Assembly (NCBI GenBank): GCA_949130495.1
Contig: OX422211.1
Location: 338,215,504 to 338,279,503 of the forward strand
Source: Sambucus nigra
Lineage: Eukaryota; Streptophyta; Magnoliopsida; Dipsacales; Adoxaceae
DNA: 64,000 nt
Reading direction: 5' to 3'
A program made the position numbers and the translations under genes. The notes under the pieces were generated by a model. That model worked only from the letters and a program-made list of their open reading frames with translations, was not told the origin of the DNA and made no database searches. Below, one piece after another: positions 22,512 through 34,452 of this stretch (position 1 is its first letter; each line of letters begins with the position of its first letter).

Positions 22512-23569
22512 TGTAAGGACATGTTTTATAAATGTCCGGGTTAGTATCTAGGCATTTCAGATTTACCCTAGATTCTAGAATATATGTCGTATACCGCTAC
22601 AGTCGTCTCATCTCAGCACGATCATATTTTGACGGCCTTAATCTGAATTCGACAGTGTTTCACGCACCCATCTTCATCAACATCGTGCATCATGGTCATC
22701 GTTCTCAACATCTTGCGTAGTGGTCTCCATCGTGTCATGGTATATAGGATTCGAAAAAGATTGGAAGATTGAACCGATCCGGTTTTTCTCAAAATCAAAC
22801 TGACCCGATGACCTTTGAATCTCTCCATAATTTGGCAGATCGGATCGATCTGGATTCGAAAATAATCAAACCGATCTGGGTATCTTTTCTATACAGAAAA
22901 TTCCTTCTGAATGGACTAATCCGAAGATGAAGAAAAATGAATCAATACGATTAGTTATTTTATACAGGAATAATCATCTGCCCGAATTGATCCGGTGATC
23001 CTTTTCGGACCGATCTAACAGGCTCAAAAAAATTCGGCGCATCAGATTGTGTTCTCTTCTATAAATTCCCCCTTCGGATTTTATTTTGTTTAAGAATTTA
23101 AGGGAACACTTTATTGGCCTAATACGACAAGTCTTCATATGTTTCAAACACAAATACTTTGAGATTCACAAACACTCAGAATCATATGTGTGAATCGTTC
23201 TAAACCCTAAATACCCATTTATGGAGCATCTTGTGTTGGGAAGAGGGTTCTCTACACTGGTGAACTTGGAATGTATTGAGGGAGCTCTTGCTGGCGATAA
23301 CGAACCGGTGCTTGAGGGTCTTCACTTGTCAAACTGTATTTCTCTATGTATGTAAGGGTTTACAAAACATATTGAAATAAAAGGTTTTGCCCCTTTGGGG
23401 GATTTTTCCTATTTTGATGTGTGTGATTGATCTTTGCTTGATGTGAATATGTTGAATATCGAATCAATGACCTTTAGATGCATGACTTTGATGTGTGTTT
23501 AAATTTAGTTATTTAAAAATTAGATTTCATTAAATTTATTTCTCCGGTTGAACAAAAAGTGCACTCTCA
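22512..23569 (+). repeat. Copia-1 3' LTR
   Basis: It is the partner of 14797-15854, with the same 1058-bp length and the same ends. After it, minus-strand Tat-1 integrase resumes at once. Confidence 0.92.
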
Positions 23570-25020
23570 AAAGCATGTAAGGTGTCTCTCTAGTTTCCGT
23601 GCTCGACGTTGTTCTGTAAGCCCAAAGAACAGAATGTAACTCATTAATCCAGTTGCCCTTAGCAGCATCAAGCCTCTTCTTCAGTCCGTTGAGAAAAGTC
23701 CTATTTTTTACTTCTATTTGACCATTACTTTGAGGATGGCCTAGTGCAGAATGAAGTTTCAAGATTTTAAACTGAACTCAACATGCTTCAAACTCATCAT
23801 TATCAAATTGAGTGTCGTGGTTCGTAATGAAGGCATACGGTAACCCTTATCTGCATATAATATTCTTTTAAATGAATTGATACACCTTCTCATAGGGCAT
23901 GTCTGCCAATGGTTCTGCCTCCACCCATTTGGTGAAGTAATCAACAACAATGACCAAATATTTGAACCTGCCTCTAGTAGTCGGCAGTGGGCCAACTAGA
24001 TCAATTCCCCAAATAGTGAATGGCCATTGTGAAGTTATGGATGCTATTGTGGTAATGAGCATTTTATGAATTGTAGAAAAATTCTTGAATTTATCACACT
24101 TTCTTGCAGAGGTTATACAATCTGCCTTTATAGTCGGCTAGTAGTATCCCTGAGTGTTGATTCATTGGAGCAATGATCGACCAGCAGAATGAGATCCATA
24201 TGAACCTTCATGCACTTCTTTGATCAAATCTTCCACCTCCATTAGATGAACACAGCACAAAAGGGATATCAGCAATCCCCTTCTGTATAAAACTCCTTTT
24301 TCTAACACATATCTCGTTGCTTTATATCGGAGCTTCTTGGCCTCTTTAGGATCACGTGGTAGGATGCCATATTCCATATAGGCTATTATTGGGTCCATCC
24401 AGGAAGGTCCAAAATATATGGTAATAAAATTAACCATTACGTAATCGTCAATGTTTTGATTAGCTAGGATCTCTATTGGGATGGTGCGCCTTTAATTCTG
24501 GTTACTGAAGCCAGTCGAGCAAGTGCATCTGCTCGGGCATTGGCTATTCTGGGAATCCTGTTCGTTTGCACAGCTAGAAATTTGGAAATGACTTCCATGG
24601 TTTTGTCAAAGTATCTGGTCATCAACTCACCCTTGACTCCATATAAATGAAGCACTTGGTTGGCCACTAACTGTGAATCGTTGTGTGCCATTACTTGCTC
24701 GGCGCCTAATCAAAGGGCCAAATCTAGTCCAACTATTAAAGGTTCGTATTTTTCCTCATTGTTTGATGCTTTGAATTGAAACCTAAGTAAATAATTAACA
24801 TCAATATCATTAGGAGTATTGAGTATTATACCTTTTACACTTCCAGTTGCACATAAATAACCATCGACGTATATATTCCACAACGGGATATCATTATTGA
24901 AGCTTTCTTCAGATAAAATCCCATGATGGAATATTTTCTTGTTCTCATGTGCATATTTCTATGCCAGCTCATGTGTTCTAAATGACTTAGGTTGATCGGT
25001 AATAATTTCAGCTTGCTTTT
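23570..25020 (-). pseudogene. Tat-1 second RNase H and integrase (right of the copia insertion)
   Basis: Minus strand. The archaeal-type RNase H lies at about 24480-24900. It has WNIYVDG, FKASNNEEKYE, HNDSQLVANQVL and ANARADALARLAS, so the expected D-E-D-D residues are visible. A connector follows (LGPSWMDPIIAYMEYG, KATRYVLEKGVLYRRG). The integrase has a degraded zinc region and the core with WGIDLVGPLPTTRG, HDTQFDN and GHPQSNGQIEVKNRT (all three acidic residues present), ending TPYML where the copia element cuts it. Several stops and frame changes are present. The second RNase H is the diagnostic Tat-lineage feature. Confidence 0.85.
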
Positions 25021-25063
25021 GAATTGAGCTCTCTTCTTTAGAATTCTCCTCGGCAGGCAAGTT

Positions 25064-27250
25064 CTACTGGTCGGGAATCTCTAGATAGGTGAATTTAGTA
25101 ATAAAATCTGCCAAAGCTTTGCCTTTTAATAAAGACCGTGGTTCGTAGATAATATCATATTCTCCTAGCTCTACCACCCAGTACATTAATCTTCCTGACT
25201 TCTCAAGCTTGTGGAGTGCTTGTCGAAGAGGCAGATCAGTATACACAACTATATTATGTGCTTGGAAATAAGGTTTCATACGTGTAGAATCTTCAATAGG
25301 TGATAAAGCTAACTTTTTCAAGTGTGGATATCTAATCTCGACTCCCCTGAACACTTTGTTGGTGTAATAAACTAGTCTTCGGATCCCATTGTACAATCTA
25401 ACCAAAATCGTTCTAACTGCAGATTCAGAAATAGCTAGGTATAAGTAGAATTTCTCTCCCAAGACTGTTCAGAATAACAAAGGAGGTGATCCTAGGTACT
25501 TCTTCAATTCTTGAAAATCTTCTTCGCATTCTGCATTCCACTCTAATGTCTTTCTCAACACCTTGAAAAATGGCAAGCACCTATTTGTTGCCCTAGGCAC
25601 AAATCTATTTAAAGCTCCCACTCTTCCAGTGAGCCTTTGTACATTTTTCTTGAAAGTTAGTGACTGCATTTTGATTAAAGCTTTAATCTTTGCTGGATTA
25701 GATTCAATTCCCCTTTGATTGACTATGAAGCCGAGGAGTATTCCTTCCTGGACCCCAAACACACACTTGGGTAGATTCAGCTTCATGTGATGCTTTTCCA
25801 GTTGGTCAAATGTTTGGCTAAGATCGTTGATATGATTTAAAGCTTTCTTGCTTTTTGTTAACATATCGTCCATATAAACCTCCATTTTTTTGCCTATGTG
25901 TTCTTCAAAGACCTTATTCACCAACCTTTGATACGTCGCTCCAGCATTTTTAAACCCAAAGGGCATTACGTTGTAGCAATTAGTTCCTCAATTAGTGATA
26001 AAAGCTATGCTTTCCCTATCTTATGGTTTCATCTTAATCTGGTTATACCCAGAATAGGCATCCATGAATCTTAAAAGTTCATGTCACGATGTTGCATCCA
26101 GCAATTGATCAATTCTAGGCAAGGGAAAGTGTTTTTTTGGGTAGGTTTTATTTAAATTAGTGAAATCCACGTACATCCTCCATTTATCATTCTTCTTCTT
26201 GACCATAACAACATTGACCAACCAGACTGGATACTTTACATCTTCAATAAACCGATATTTTTGATGTTTATCGACCTCTTCGTGGAGCTTGATTCTTCTT
26301 TGAACTGAAAACCCTTCATCTCTTCTTGATCGTCTTAGCATACTTACTGATATTGAGCTCATGACAAAGGAAATTGGTATCAATCCCGGGTATATCCTCA
26401 TGGATCCAAGCAAGTACATTTCTTTGTTGCCTCATAAACATAATCAGTTCATATTTAAGGACTAGATCTAGTGTTGAATCGATCTGCGTAGTTCTTTTCA
26501 ATTTGTCGTCATCTAGGATAATGCTTTCAATAACTTCCATAATGTGTCCTTAGACTAATTCTATCTCATCTCTTGGATCTAAAGTTTCAACTTTAGATTC
26601 ACTATTAGGATCAGTGGTATCCACCCGATAATAAGTACATTTTTTCTTCAATTCGATTAAATCCTCTTACTCGGTTGAGGAGTAATAATACTCTCTGGCT
26701 ACCTTTCGGTCTCCTTTCACAACACCTACACCAAAATGAGTTGGAAACTTCAAGCATTGGTTAACTGTTGACGGTATAAATTCAAACTTCTTCAATCCAA
26801 CCCTGTCGATGATCACGTTATAGGCATATTGAATATTTGTATCCATCACGAAGAAGTGTATCTTCTCCGTACGACTTGTCGGTCAGGTGCCGGACAATAC
26901 TTCTAACTTGACTGTCCCAATAGGGTAAATTTTTTCACTAGAAAAACTTATTAATGGCTTATGGTAGGGTTCTATTTGGATGAGTTTCAAATCCAGACTT
27001 TGAAATCAAGGATAAAACATAATATCATCTTAGCTCCCATTGCCAATCAAAACTCTGGCGATGACAATATCCTAGATCCTAAATTTGATAACAAATGGAT
27101 CGTCATGGAGATAAAGTACCCCAAAGAGATCATTCTTTGAAAAACTGATCACCAATTTGTCTTTGTTGACCCTCATGGGCTAATCATCTTCATTCAGATT
27201 AATTCTCTAGATACAAGAGCAAGCCTGGGACTCATTCAAGTAAGATTTTC
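25064..27250 (-). pseudogene. Tat-1 protease, reverse transcriptase and first RNase H
   Basis: Minus strand. The protease region (about 27100-26670) is degraded: the D-G-S motif of Tat-2 is reduced to GNGS with adjacent stops. It ends in FFVMDTNIQYAYNVIIDRVG and KFPTHFGVGVVKGD. The polymerase shows YPVWLVNVVMVKKKNDKWRM (26230-26170), MPFGFKNAGATYQRLV (25966) and the catalytic YMDD at 25865-25876. The thumb and RNase H part show GFIVNQRGIESNP, RLTGRVGALNRF, RLVYYTNKVFRGVE and the terminal LADFITKFT. At least one stop separates 25462 from 25469. Tat-2 matches block for block at 61585-63959. Confidence 0.85.
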
Positions 27251-27399
27251 TTTTAGCAGTGTGATCGCCTCCTCCTACATCGCCATTTGTAATTATATGA
27301 CAATTAAATGAACCTATACTGATCATAGCTATCTCACGTTCTGGCTGCTTGGGCTTCTTCAGCAGGTTGGGATTATCCTCATGATCATCTTCACGGTTT

Positions 27400-29012
27400 C
27401 TCTACATGTCATCTTTGGGCTTGCATGGAGAATTTGACCTCCCTCTTGCTTCTCTGCCTTCTCGCCGATTAATAAACTTATTTAGTTTTTCTCGGCGAAT
27501 AAGGGATTCTACCTCATTTGTCAAAGTGATGCAGTTATCTGTTGTATGGCCATTATCCTTATGGGATTCACAATATTTAGATTTGTTCCTCTTATTAGGG
27601 GGTGATTTCAACCTTTCAGACCATCACAAATCCTTATTGTTTTTAATTTCCTTAAGGATATGGTGAATGATAACACTCAATGGAGTGTAGGTTCCATATT
27701 TTTTGAGCTTGTCCTCTTTTTTTGGATTTTTCTCCTTCTGATCTTTTTTCTCGATTCTTGGTCTTTGTGGCTGGACTATACTTTGTAGTCATTGCTTCCT
27801 CGGCATTCATTATTTTTTCTGCCTTAGCCATGAGCTCGGTGATGGTTTTAGTAGGATCTTTGGCTAGAGTGTAGTATAGTTTCTCAAGAAGGAATCCACT
27901 CATGAGAGTAGTGATGGTTATTTTTTCCTTGTAATCTATCACTTCTAATTTCTCATTATTTAAACGAATGATGTACTCCCTGGTGGTTTACCCTACTTGT
28001 TGCCTTACTCTCAAGAGATGGGCTACTCTCTTTATTGTCTTGGCCTCGAAACAGAAACTGCTAATAAATAGCTCGATAAGCTGGTTGAAGTTGGTAATTT
28101 ATCCTCGGGGCAAGTTATTGTACCATATCTGAGTAGAACCCTTAATAGTACTTGAGAATGCTCGACATCTCATCTAATTAGGGATCGAATAAATGTCAAC
28201 GACATCTTGATATTGTTCAATGTGCAGAACTAAATCAGTTTTCCCATCACATTTGGGGGTAACCACACGATCTTTAAACATAGATGGAGTAGGAAAATCC
28301 ATAATTGCTTGAATAAAACGGGATCCTTTAACAAAACTTCGTTGCAAAGGATTTTTTCCTTCGCCATATCTCCTAGCCGATCTTCCAACCACTATATTGA
28401 TCCTTTCCACGAAGGATTTCCTGCATCGGATCTATGCGAAGCATTTTGGTTATCCCGACCATGTGTCTGTGCTGAACTCTCTTCCTCAGAAGTCTGCTCG
28501 TCGCATACAGATAGTCAAGTGCTTGATCATGATCTAATTGAGGCTTCATGTTGGTCGGTCGGACGTTGAGTGTTCCTGGATAACGCTCTAGGAGGGTTTC
28601 TGTTTGCTCACGGTCCCAATCGGTCAAAAGTGGAAGATCGGTTCAATCTCTCCAAGACGCTTAGTGGACTTTCGGGAGAGAAAGAATGATCATCATAAGA
28701 CTCTATGGCTATGATTGAGGAACTAATTCCTGGGTGATAAGTCATATCATGAGATGATCTGGAGTAGCTGCATCGGCTATGCCTCGGAGGTGGGGGTGGC
28801 ATTTCTCTCCGTGGTGATAAAACTGTCTGCTATCTGGATAGGGCTGAAGTTCTGGATTGTAGTGACTGAGTTAATTGTCTCATTGACTCTTACATAGTGT
28901 CTTGACCCCTAGCAATACTAGCAAGGATCCCATTTAAGTCGGCTATTGTAGGCGAAGCAGATGGAACAGGTGGGTTGCCTTCATTTCTAGCACTGGGCTC
29001 TGTATCATTCAT
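27400..29012 (-). pseudogene. Tat-1 gag, broken
   Basis: Minus strand. It starts at the ATG ending at 29012, 72 bases inside the LTR edge, with MNDTEPSARNEGNP. Then come FTPSMF-like sequence (DFPTPSMFKDRV, 28310) and the capsid block CRAFSSTIKGSTQIWYNNLP (28170-28100). A Lys/Glu-rich linker (27740) precedes the Tat-type knuckle YCESHKDNGHTTDNC (near 27570), in which a His replaces the second Cys, as is usual for this lineage. Stops and frameshifts occur at least at 28890, 28170 and 28090, and repeatedly after 27650. Confidence 0.8.
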
Positions 29013-29065
29013 TATTCCTTGAATAAGGATATATAAGATTGAGAACGGTTATTAAACACATGTTC

Positions 29066-29080
29066 GCACAGACGGCGCCA
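29066..29080 (-). other. Tat-1 primer-binding site
   Basis: On the minus strand TGGCGCCGTCTGTGC lies a few bases after the LTR end. TGGCGCCGTCTGTG is the PBS form seen in Tat/Ogre/Retand elements (family knowledge). Tat-3 has the related TGGTGCCGTCTGCGG at 34436-34450. Confidence 0.8.
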
Positions 29081-29083
29081 ATC

Positions 29084-29584
29084 TGTTGATGTCAAAAAAT
29101 GGAGTTGGTCCAATTTTAGAATCACGAATAAAATATAAAATTGCAATGAAATAATTAAAAGAGAGACGCAAGGTTTTAAAGTGGTTCGACTATGTAAGAA
29201 AGCCTGCGTCCACTGTTATGGTATTGATTTTAGATATTATTGAAAGCTAGGTATTCTTGTAAATAAGAATATATTAGGATTTGTGTTATCTTGCCATTGA
29301 TGAAAGGGATAAAATGTATTTATAGTGACCCAAAGGTTAAGGGTTGAAATGTCAAGGAATGGAATGCCTTACACCTGTAAATAATGAATGTAATTATTGG
29401 TGGTATGAACCATGGGTGGTAAGACCCTTGTTATGGTGACGCTTCATTGGTCTTAATCGTTGGCATTCCTTATATTGGTCGGCATGCCTGCCGAGCTACT
29501 GTCTGCTGATTAGAATTTTAGCCACGTAAGAGGACAAGTGTTCACTTCTAATTGGTCCACGTAGGTGGATAATTTTTTGTATCA
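29084..29584 (-). repeat. Tat-1 5' LTR
   Basis: On the plus strand it runs from TGTTGATGTC to TTTGTATCA, 501 bp. On the minus strand it contains CTATAAATA (29317-29325), a good TATA box. Near 29180-29215 it has GTGGTTCGAC...GCCTGCGTCCACTG. That motif recurs in the Tat-2 LTR (54278-54306) and, weaker, in the Tat-3 LTR (34540-34570), linking the three families. The right flank is CACTA transposase sequence. Confidence 0.8.
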
Positions 29585-29589
29585 GCAAT

Positions 29590-32500
29590 ACACACACCGT
29601 TATTTTTTGTTATCCAACACTTGTCATATTCCGTAGAAAATGCAAACCCATTGCAACGATACTTTTTATATGATTGTGTATCATATTTTGGCTCGTTGGC
29701 TAATCGCCACAGCATTGTATCGGTTGATCCCTTTTTTAATAGCTATAAAATATAATGACAAATAAGTATATTGAAATATAAAAATACATAATCAAATGTT
29801 TTCATATATCCGACTTAAGTGCGAACCTCCTTAATCAACCATGGAACAAAACCCTCATTTTTTTCCTTCATTGTACCCCATTCCAATTATGCCCAAAGGT
29901 AGATTCCCAATAAACATCATACTTACTACATCCAATAAAAACATTTAAACATATTATACGTGTTAACTTAAATAAAAACATAACCAAAACTAATATACTC
30001 ACATTTTCCATTCATCTAATTCATCATGTTGTTGCAATACCCATTTTCGAGCTTGTTCAAATTGCATTGTGATTAACTTCAATTTCATATCTTGTACTAA
30101 AGGTCCCTCATCATTATATTCATCATCTTCATCAAGAAACTATTTATGCGTATACTTGTGATTTCCTTTGATTGGGTTTGGCATGTACTCAATGCAATAA
30201 ATAGTTGATTATTCTACAATGTATTTCTCAGCAATACTCCTTTCAATATACCTCTTGTTGCCAACGTACTTCTTGTAATTTTTCATCAACCTATACCTCG
30301 AAAGCATAATGAAAACTAATAAACAAATATTATATCGAACTATTTATCTAAAAAATATTATTACACATAATTTGCTTACCTCAAGGATGCATCCATCTAA
30401 ATCTGATTAGGCCACATTTTAATGCTTCCTCGGCTTAATGTATGATGAGGTGGATTGTTACAATGGAAAATGTGGGTGGAAAATAATTTTCTAAAAGATG
30501 CATAGCCTCAAATAATGCCTTTTTAGCTAAATCAAGAACATCCCTCCTTATCACCTTATCACACAACACATTTAAAAAAATGCTTGACCACTAAATAGCA
30601 ACTAACAAATCCTTGTGGTTTAGATAAGCATTTTTAAGCAATATCGGAAGGAAATGTTTCATAATCACATGATAATCATGTGACTTCGGTCCCTTCAACT
30701 TGAAGAGTTCTAAAGTCACATTCTTACTCAAGTTAGAAGAAAAACCCTTCGGTAATTTTAACTCCTTTAACGTATGAAAGAACCACTCTTTTTCTTTTTT
30801 TACCTAAAGTGAATGAAGCTACAGGTTTAACAGTTCTACTACATTCATCTACGGTCAACCATAACTTTTATTTTATCCCCATCACATTTATGTCTTTGCG
30901 TGCATTGGTTTCGTCTTTTGATTTATCTTTCAAGTTCAAAATAGTTGATAAAATATGATCGGTGATATTTTTTCAATGTGCATAACATTTAAATTATGTC
31001 GAACATCATGATCTTTCCAATACGGAAAAATAAATAAAATGGACCTTCGAGACCATGGAGTTGTGACATTTGTATTCGCATAATCATTGTTGTCCCCATT
31101 TTGTTTCCTTTTCTTTTTAAATTTTTGTTACCAGTTCTCATCTTAATGCATGATACTTTCTATTCAATCTCGGTACCAGACAACTTTTGTAGAGATTTAC
31201 AATCTTCAACGTTGTTGTTAAAGTTGTGCTTATCCAACCTAAACTTATGATCGTAAGGAAGGAATCCTCAATGGCCCCAGTAGCACATTTTTTTTTACTA
31301 TTTTCAAGATGTTCTGAGTCGACTTCTTTCGCGCACACTGGACAAGTTTTGTAACCATGAACAGTACACCCAGACAAAGTGCCATATGCAGGAAAGTCAT
31401 GAATTTCCCATAATAACATGGCTCTCAGTGTAAAATTAGCTTTCATGTAGGAGTCATATATTGTTACACATTCAAACCCTAATTGCTTCAACTCATCTAC
31501 TAAAGGTTCAATATAAACGTTTATGTACTAACCTAGTGCATTCGGCCCCGATATCGAAATTGATAGCATGGAAAACTCTCTTTTCATACACAAAGACGGC
31601 TTCATATTTAAAGGTGCAACAATGACAGGCTAACAACTATAACTGGTGATAAGATTACCATATGGATTAAAACCATCTTTAGCTATAGCAAGATGAACAT
31701 TACACGATTCAGCAGCAAAATCAAGCCATTTTCTATTTGTAGACTTCCAAGCTGATGAATCAACGAGATGGTGCATAATATTTGTAATGGATTTTGCTCG
31801 AGCATGTCAACTCATTTCATTTGGAATCCACGGTATACTAAACAATCTCTTCAGCCTTGGAATCAATGAAAAATACTTTACCCTCCCCATTTAAACTAAA
31901 CTGATATCTTGGTAAGTTGCATAATGGGCATTTATCCTTCTTTGAATGTTCCTTCCGATATAAGATACAATCATTATGGCATGCATGAATGATCTTCTAA
32001 TCCATACCAACTTTTTTAACTATGTTCTTCATATTTGGATACTTTGTTAGTGTTGAATTTCCTTTGGGCAAAAACTCCTTGAATAAACCCAAGATATTAG
32101 TTAAATTATTGTCCGACAAACCATGTCTTGTCTTTGTGTTATTAATTTGATAAGAAAATACAATGTTGTGTGTTTCTCGGCACACGGCGGATACAATGGC
32201 TCACTCGCCTTACCATGTATGTACTTGTATTTCAGCTCCTCGTGGGGTTTCGAACCATTTTCACCGCCTTCGTCTCTACCAATGGGATTCGTCAAATGAT
32301 TAATGTTTCAATTAAACATTTCAAATGCATCATAAACAAGTTCCTCCATCCTCGAATCTTCAGGCACAGCATCATTTTGTTCAACATCTTCCCCGATTGA
32401 ATGTTCATTCCTCTTGACATATCCCTTTTCCCTGTGTAAATGGTAAAAAGTGTATGAATGCAAGATACCATGGCGAAGCAAATGAAAATGAATATCTTCA

Positions 32501-32667
32501 AGGTCAAGCAATTTACCATTATCACATTTACATCATGGACATGCAAATATAGTTTCTCCATAATAATTTATCCTCCCGAAATCGATAAATGTAGTAGCCC
32601 CATTTATATATTGCGGCGTTCCTCTATCACGTTCTTTCATCCACTCTTTATAAAGTTGTGACGACAT
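29590..32667 (-). pseudogene. TNP2-type CACTA transposase, broken and truncated
   Basis: Minus strand. The N-terminus (32667 on) MSSQLYKEWMKERDRGTPQY with FACP and LEDIHFHLLRHGI matches the transposase-associated domain. Then come DNNLTNILGLFKEFLPKGN (near 32100) and the catalytic Transposase_21 region: LCMKREFSMLSISISGPNA, YDSYMKANFTLRAMLLWEI, HDFPAYGTLSGCTVHGYKTC and PVCAKEVDSEHL (31570-31250). KSHDYHVIMKHFLPILLKN lies near 30650-30700. The C-terminal part ends with KYDTQSYKKYRCNGFAFSTE (29690-29640) before the domain is cut by Tat-1. Numerous stops, frame changes and probably introns are present. Confidence 0.8.
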
Positions 32668-33539
32668 TCTAAAAGTCACGCGAATCTAATGGCAAATAAA
32701 TGTTAAATGATATATTTTATAAAAGTGCTAAAAATAACACAATTAAGGGCTTGTTTGGTCTGTGTTTCGGCTATTTTCTGTGTTTAAAACCTAAAACTAA
32801 TAGAATATGTGTTTGGCAACCTATTTTTAAAAAAACATTAAAACATTTGTTGAAAATCTATGTTTGAAACACCAATTAGCCCCATTTGAACCTAATACCA
32901 CACACCAAAATACTGAGCACCGACTATTTCTAGTTACTTGTTGATTTAGTTATTCAAATAAATTTCTTTGTCGGAAAAATATTATCAAAAAATTACAAAC
33001 GGAGACAACTTTTCCAAAAAGAATAATCCAAAATTTTCTTCCAAATTGAGATAAAAATATCTATTATATTTTTCTCTACTTTTGGATCAATTGAGTAAAT
33101 ATTTTGGGTTTTTTTTGTAAAAATATATTATGGATGGTTCGATTGGGTATTAACCCTATTTGATCATCTCATCTTCCAAAAAAAACTCTAAAGAAATATA
33201 TTAAAGGTAGTATTGTATACATATATCTGAGAAGAGAAACCTCCTTACAATAAAGATAAGATGCCTTATACCAAAGAGAAATCGCCTGAGACCGAAGACG
33301 TGATGTTAATTAATGGTGTGAGACCAAAGATGTGATGGTGATGAGGATGAGGATGATGATGAGGGCGTGAGACCAAAGTGGCGTGAGATCAAAGATGAGA
33401 GTGTGAGGAAGTGATGTTGATGAGAAGGCGAAAGTAGTTCTCTTAAGAAGGAATATGAAAATACAATAGAGGGAAGGGAAAAAAATTTAACACTTTGGAG
33501 TCTTAGAAGGGGATGCGCGTGACACTCACGTAATCTATA
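32668..33539. other. CACTA-1 5' non-coding region
   Basis: AT-rich sequence upstream of the transposase start. Around 33300-33420 the phrase GTGAGACCAAAGATG repeats about four times in degenerate form beside GATGAG-rich sequence. No protein is recognised. Confidence 0.4.
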
Positions 33540-33719
33540 TTATCTTTTGTGTGTTATATTAATAATTTTATGTAACCATGGACACTTACAAATTTTGTAT
33601 TTGCCATGGACAGTTACAAATTTTGCAAGTGAATAAAGAAGTTATAAATTTTGTTAGTGTCCCAAACACTTATAAATCATTTTTTCAAATAGTAATAAAA
33701 TAGTCAATTTGATGTAGTG
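33540..33719 (-). repeat. CACTA-1 subterminal repeats and terminal end
   Basis: Within 180 bp of the terminus the words GGACACTTACAAATTTTG, GGACAGTTACAAATTTTG, AGTTATAAATTTTG and AAACACTTATAAATC repeat in degenerate form. This is typical of CACTA subterminal regions. The repeats differ from those of the other CACTA end at 9195-9816, so the two are separate families. Confidence 0.65.
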
Positions 33720-34386
33720 ATAAAAGCGTCATTATAACTCCATAAGGTCATAGTCTGCCTATACTGCTACACAGGGTCTATAGGGTTAGTCTTGCCATCA
33801 TAGATTTTGAATCTGGGAACAGTGAACTTCTTCGGGGGCTCCTCTTCTTCAATCGCCCTTGAAAAAGGGGATTCCATCTAGCTCTTCTGGATAGCTCTTT
33901 AGTGGACCTAGCCCCTCGATGGATTGGGTGTTGATCCATCACTCTTCGGACCAAGGTTCTAATATCTTTGTCTTAGCGATCCTTGTCCCTGTGATGTCTC
34001 TCTGACTGGACACGCTCTGATAGGTCCTGGTTGCACCTAGATATACTTTTATGGATGCTAGTCTTGCTCGACGGATGACTAGAAGACTGTGTGCAAAGTT
34101 TCCTGGTATCTCTATGGAGATCCCTTTCAAGTTTCCTCTGTAGGTGAGCATTCTCTTCCACTTGGAGGCGTGTTGGATCCTCTTGCTCTTGAAGCCTGGC
34201 TTCGTAAGCGTCGACCAGTCTGGAGATCTGATTAGACCTAGGTGGTCCATGACTTTCTTCAAAAGGTTGCCTCTCTTGGTGAAACCTTGGATTTTATTAT
34301 TGGAAAATTTCAGACCGAACCCTAGGAGGGGCTGCGCTTTCCTGTACGTTACCATCTTGTGATAAATTACTATTGTGGTGAGACAT
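33720..34386 (-). pseudogene. Tat-3 gag N-terminal fragment
   Basis: Minus strand. It starts MSHHNSNLSQDGNVQESAAP at 34386. Further on, in shifting frames, are EENAHLQRKLERDLHRDT, HKSISRCNQDLSERVQ and RHHRDKD, a charged Arg/Gln-rich N-terminal region of the kind found in Tat gag. At least two frameshifts are needed to follow it. The coding is cut at 33720 by CACTA-1. Confidence 0.6.
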
Positions 34387-34452
34387 TGTGTGCTTTTGGA
34401 TCAGTAATTGCTTTCGTTGGAAAAATAATCGCTTCCCGCAGACGGCACCAAT

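Larger units (their letters stand above)
14797..23569 (+). mobile_element. Copia-1: SIRE/Maximus-like Ty1/copia retrotransposon
   Basis: Two 1058-bp direct LTRs, both starting TGTAAGGACATG and ending CTCTCA, bracket a degraded gag-pol in the copia order (gag, protease, integrase, reverse transcriptase, RNase H). It is inserted in the integrase gene of Tat-1. The flanking target duplication is eroded (CAAG before, AAAG after). The long gag with spacer, the WYFDSGCSRHMTG protease motif, the HISHNPIQHSRTKHI RNase H tail and the 1.5 kb non-coding 3' region fit the SIRE/Maximus group. LTR copies differ at roughly one base in nine over the first 225 bp (counted by eye), and there are many stops, so it is old and inactive. 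Confidence 0.9.
9820..29584 (-). mobile_element. Tat-1: Tat-type Ty3/gypsy retrotransposon with antisense gene, nested-into
   Basis: Read on the minus strand, the order is 5' LTR (29084-29584), PBS, gag, protease, reverse transcriptase, RNase H, a second RNase H, and integrase interrupted by a copia element at 14797-23569. Then comes a plus-strand antisense gene. A second RNase H, a TGGCGCCGTCTGTG-type PBS and an antisense ORF downstream of pol are known marks of the Tat lineage. The element lies inside CACTA-1: transposase sequence resumes immediately at 29585. No 3' LTR matching 29084-29584 was found on the left, so that border is uncertain. All pol domains carry stops. Confidence 0.8.
29585..33719 (-). 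mobile_element. CACTA-1: En/Spm-type DNA transposon, left part missing
   Basis: The right edge reads CAATTTGATGTAGTG, so the minus strand starts CACTACATCAAATTG, a standard CACTA terminus. It encloses a TNP2-type transposase read on the minus strand. The terminus abuts Tat-3 gag sequence at 33720, so the element inserted into Tat-3. On the left, transposase coding is cut at 29585 by the Tat-1 LTR. The matching left end is not seen in the window. Confidence 0.8.

Noticed and set aside
32745..32890. MITE starting GGGCTTGTTTGGTCTGTG
   Set aside because: The left end resembles common MITE termini, but no matching inverted end or target duplication was found downstream.
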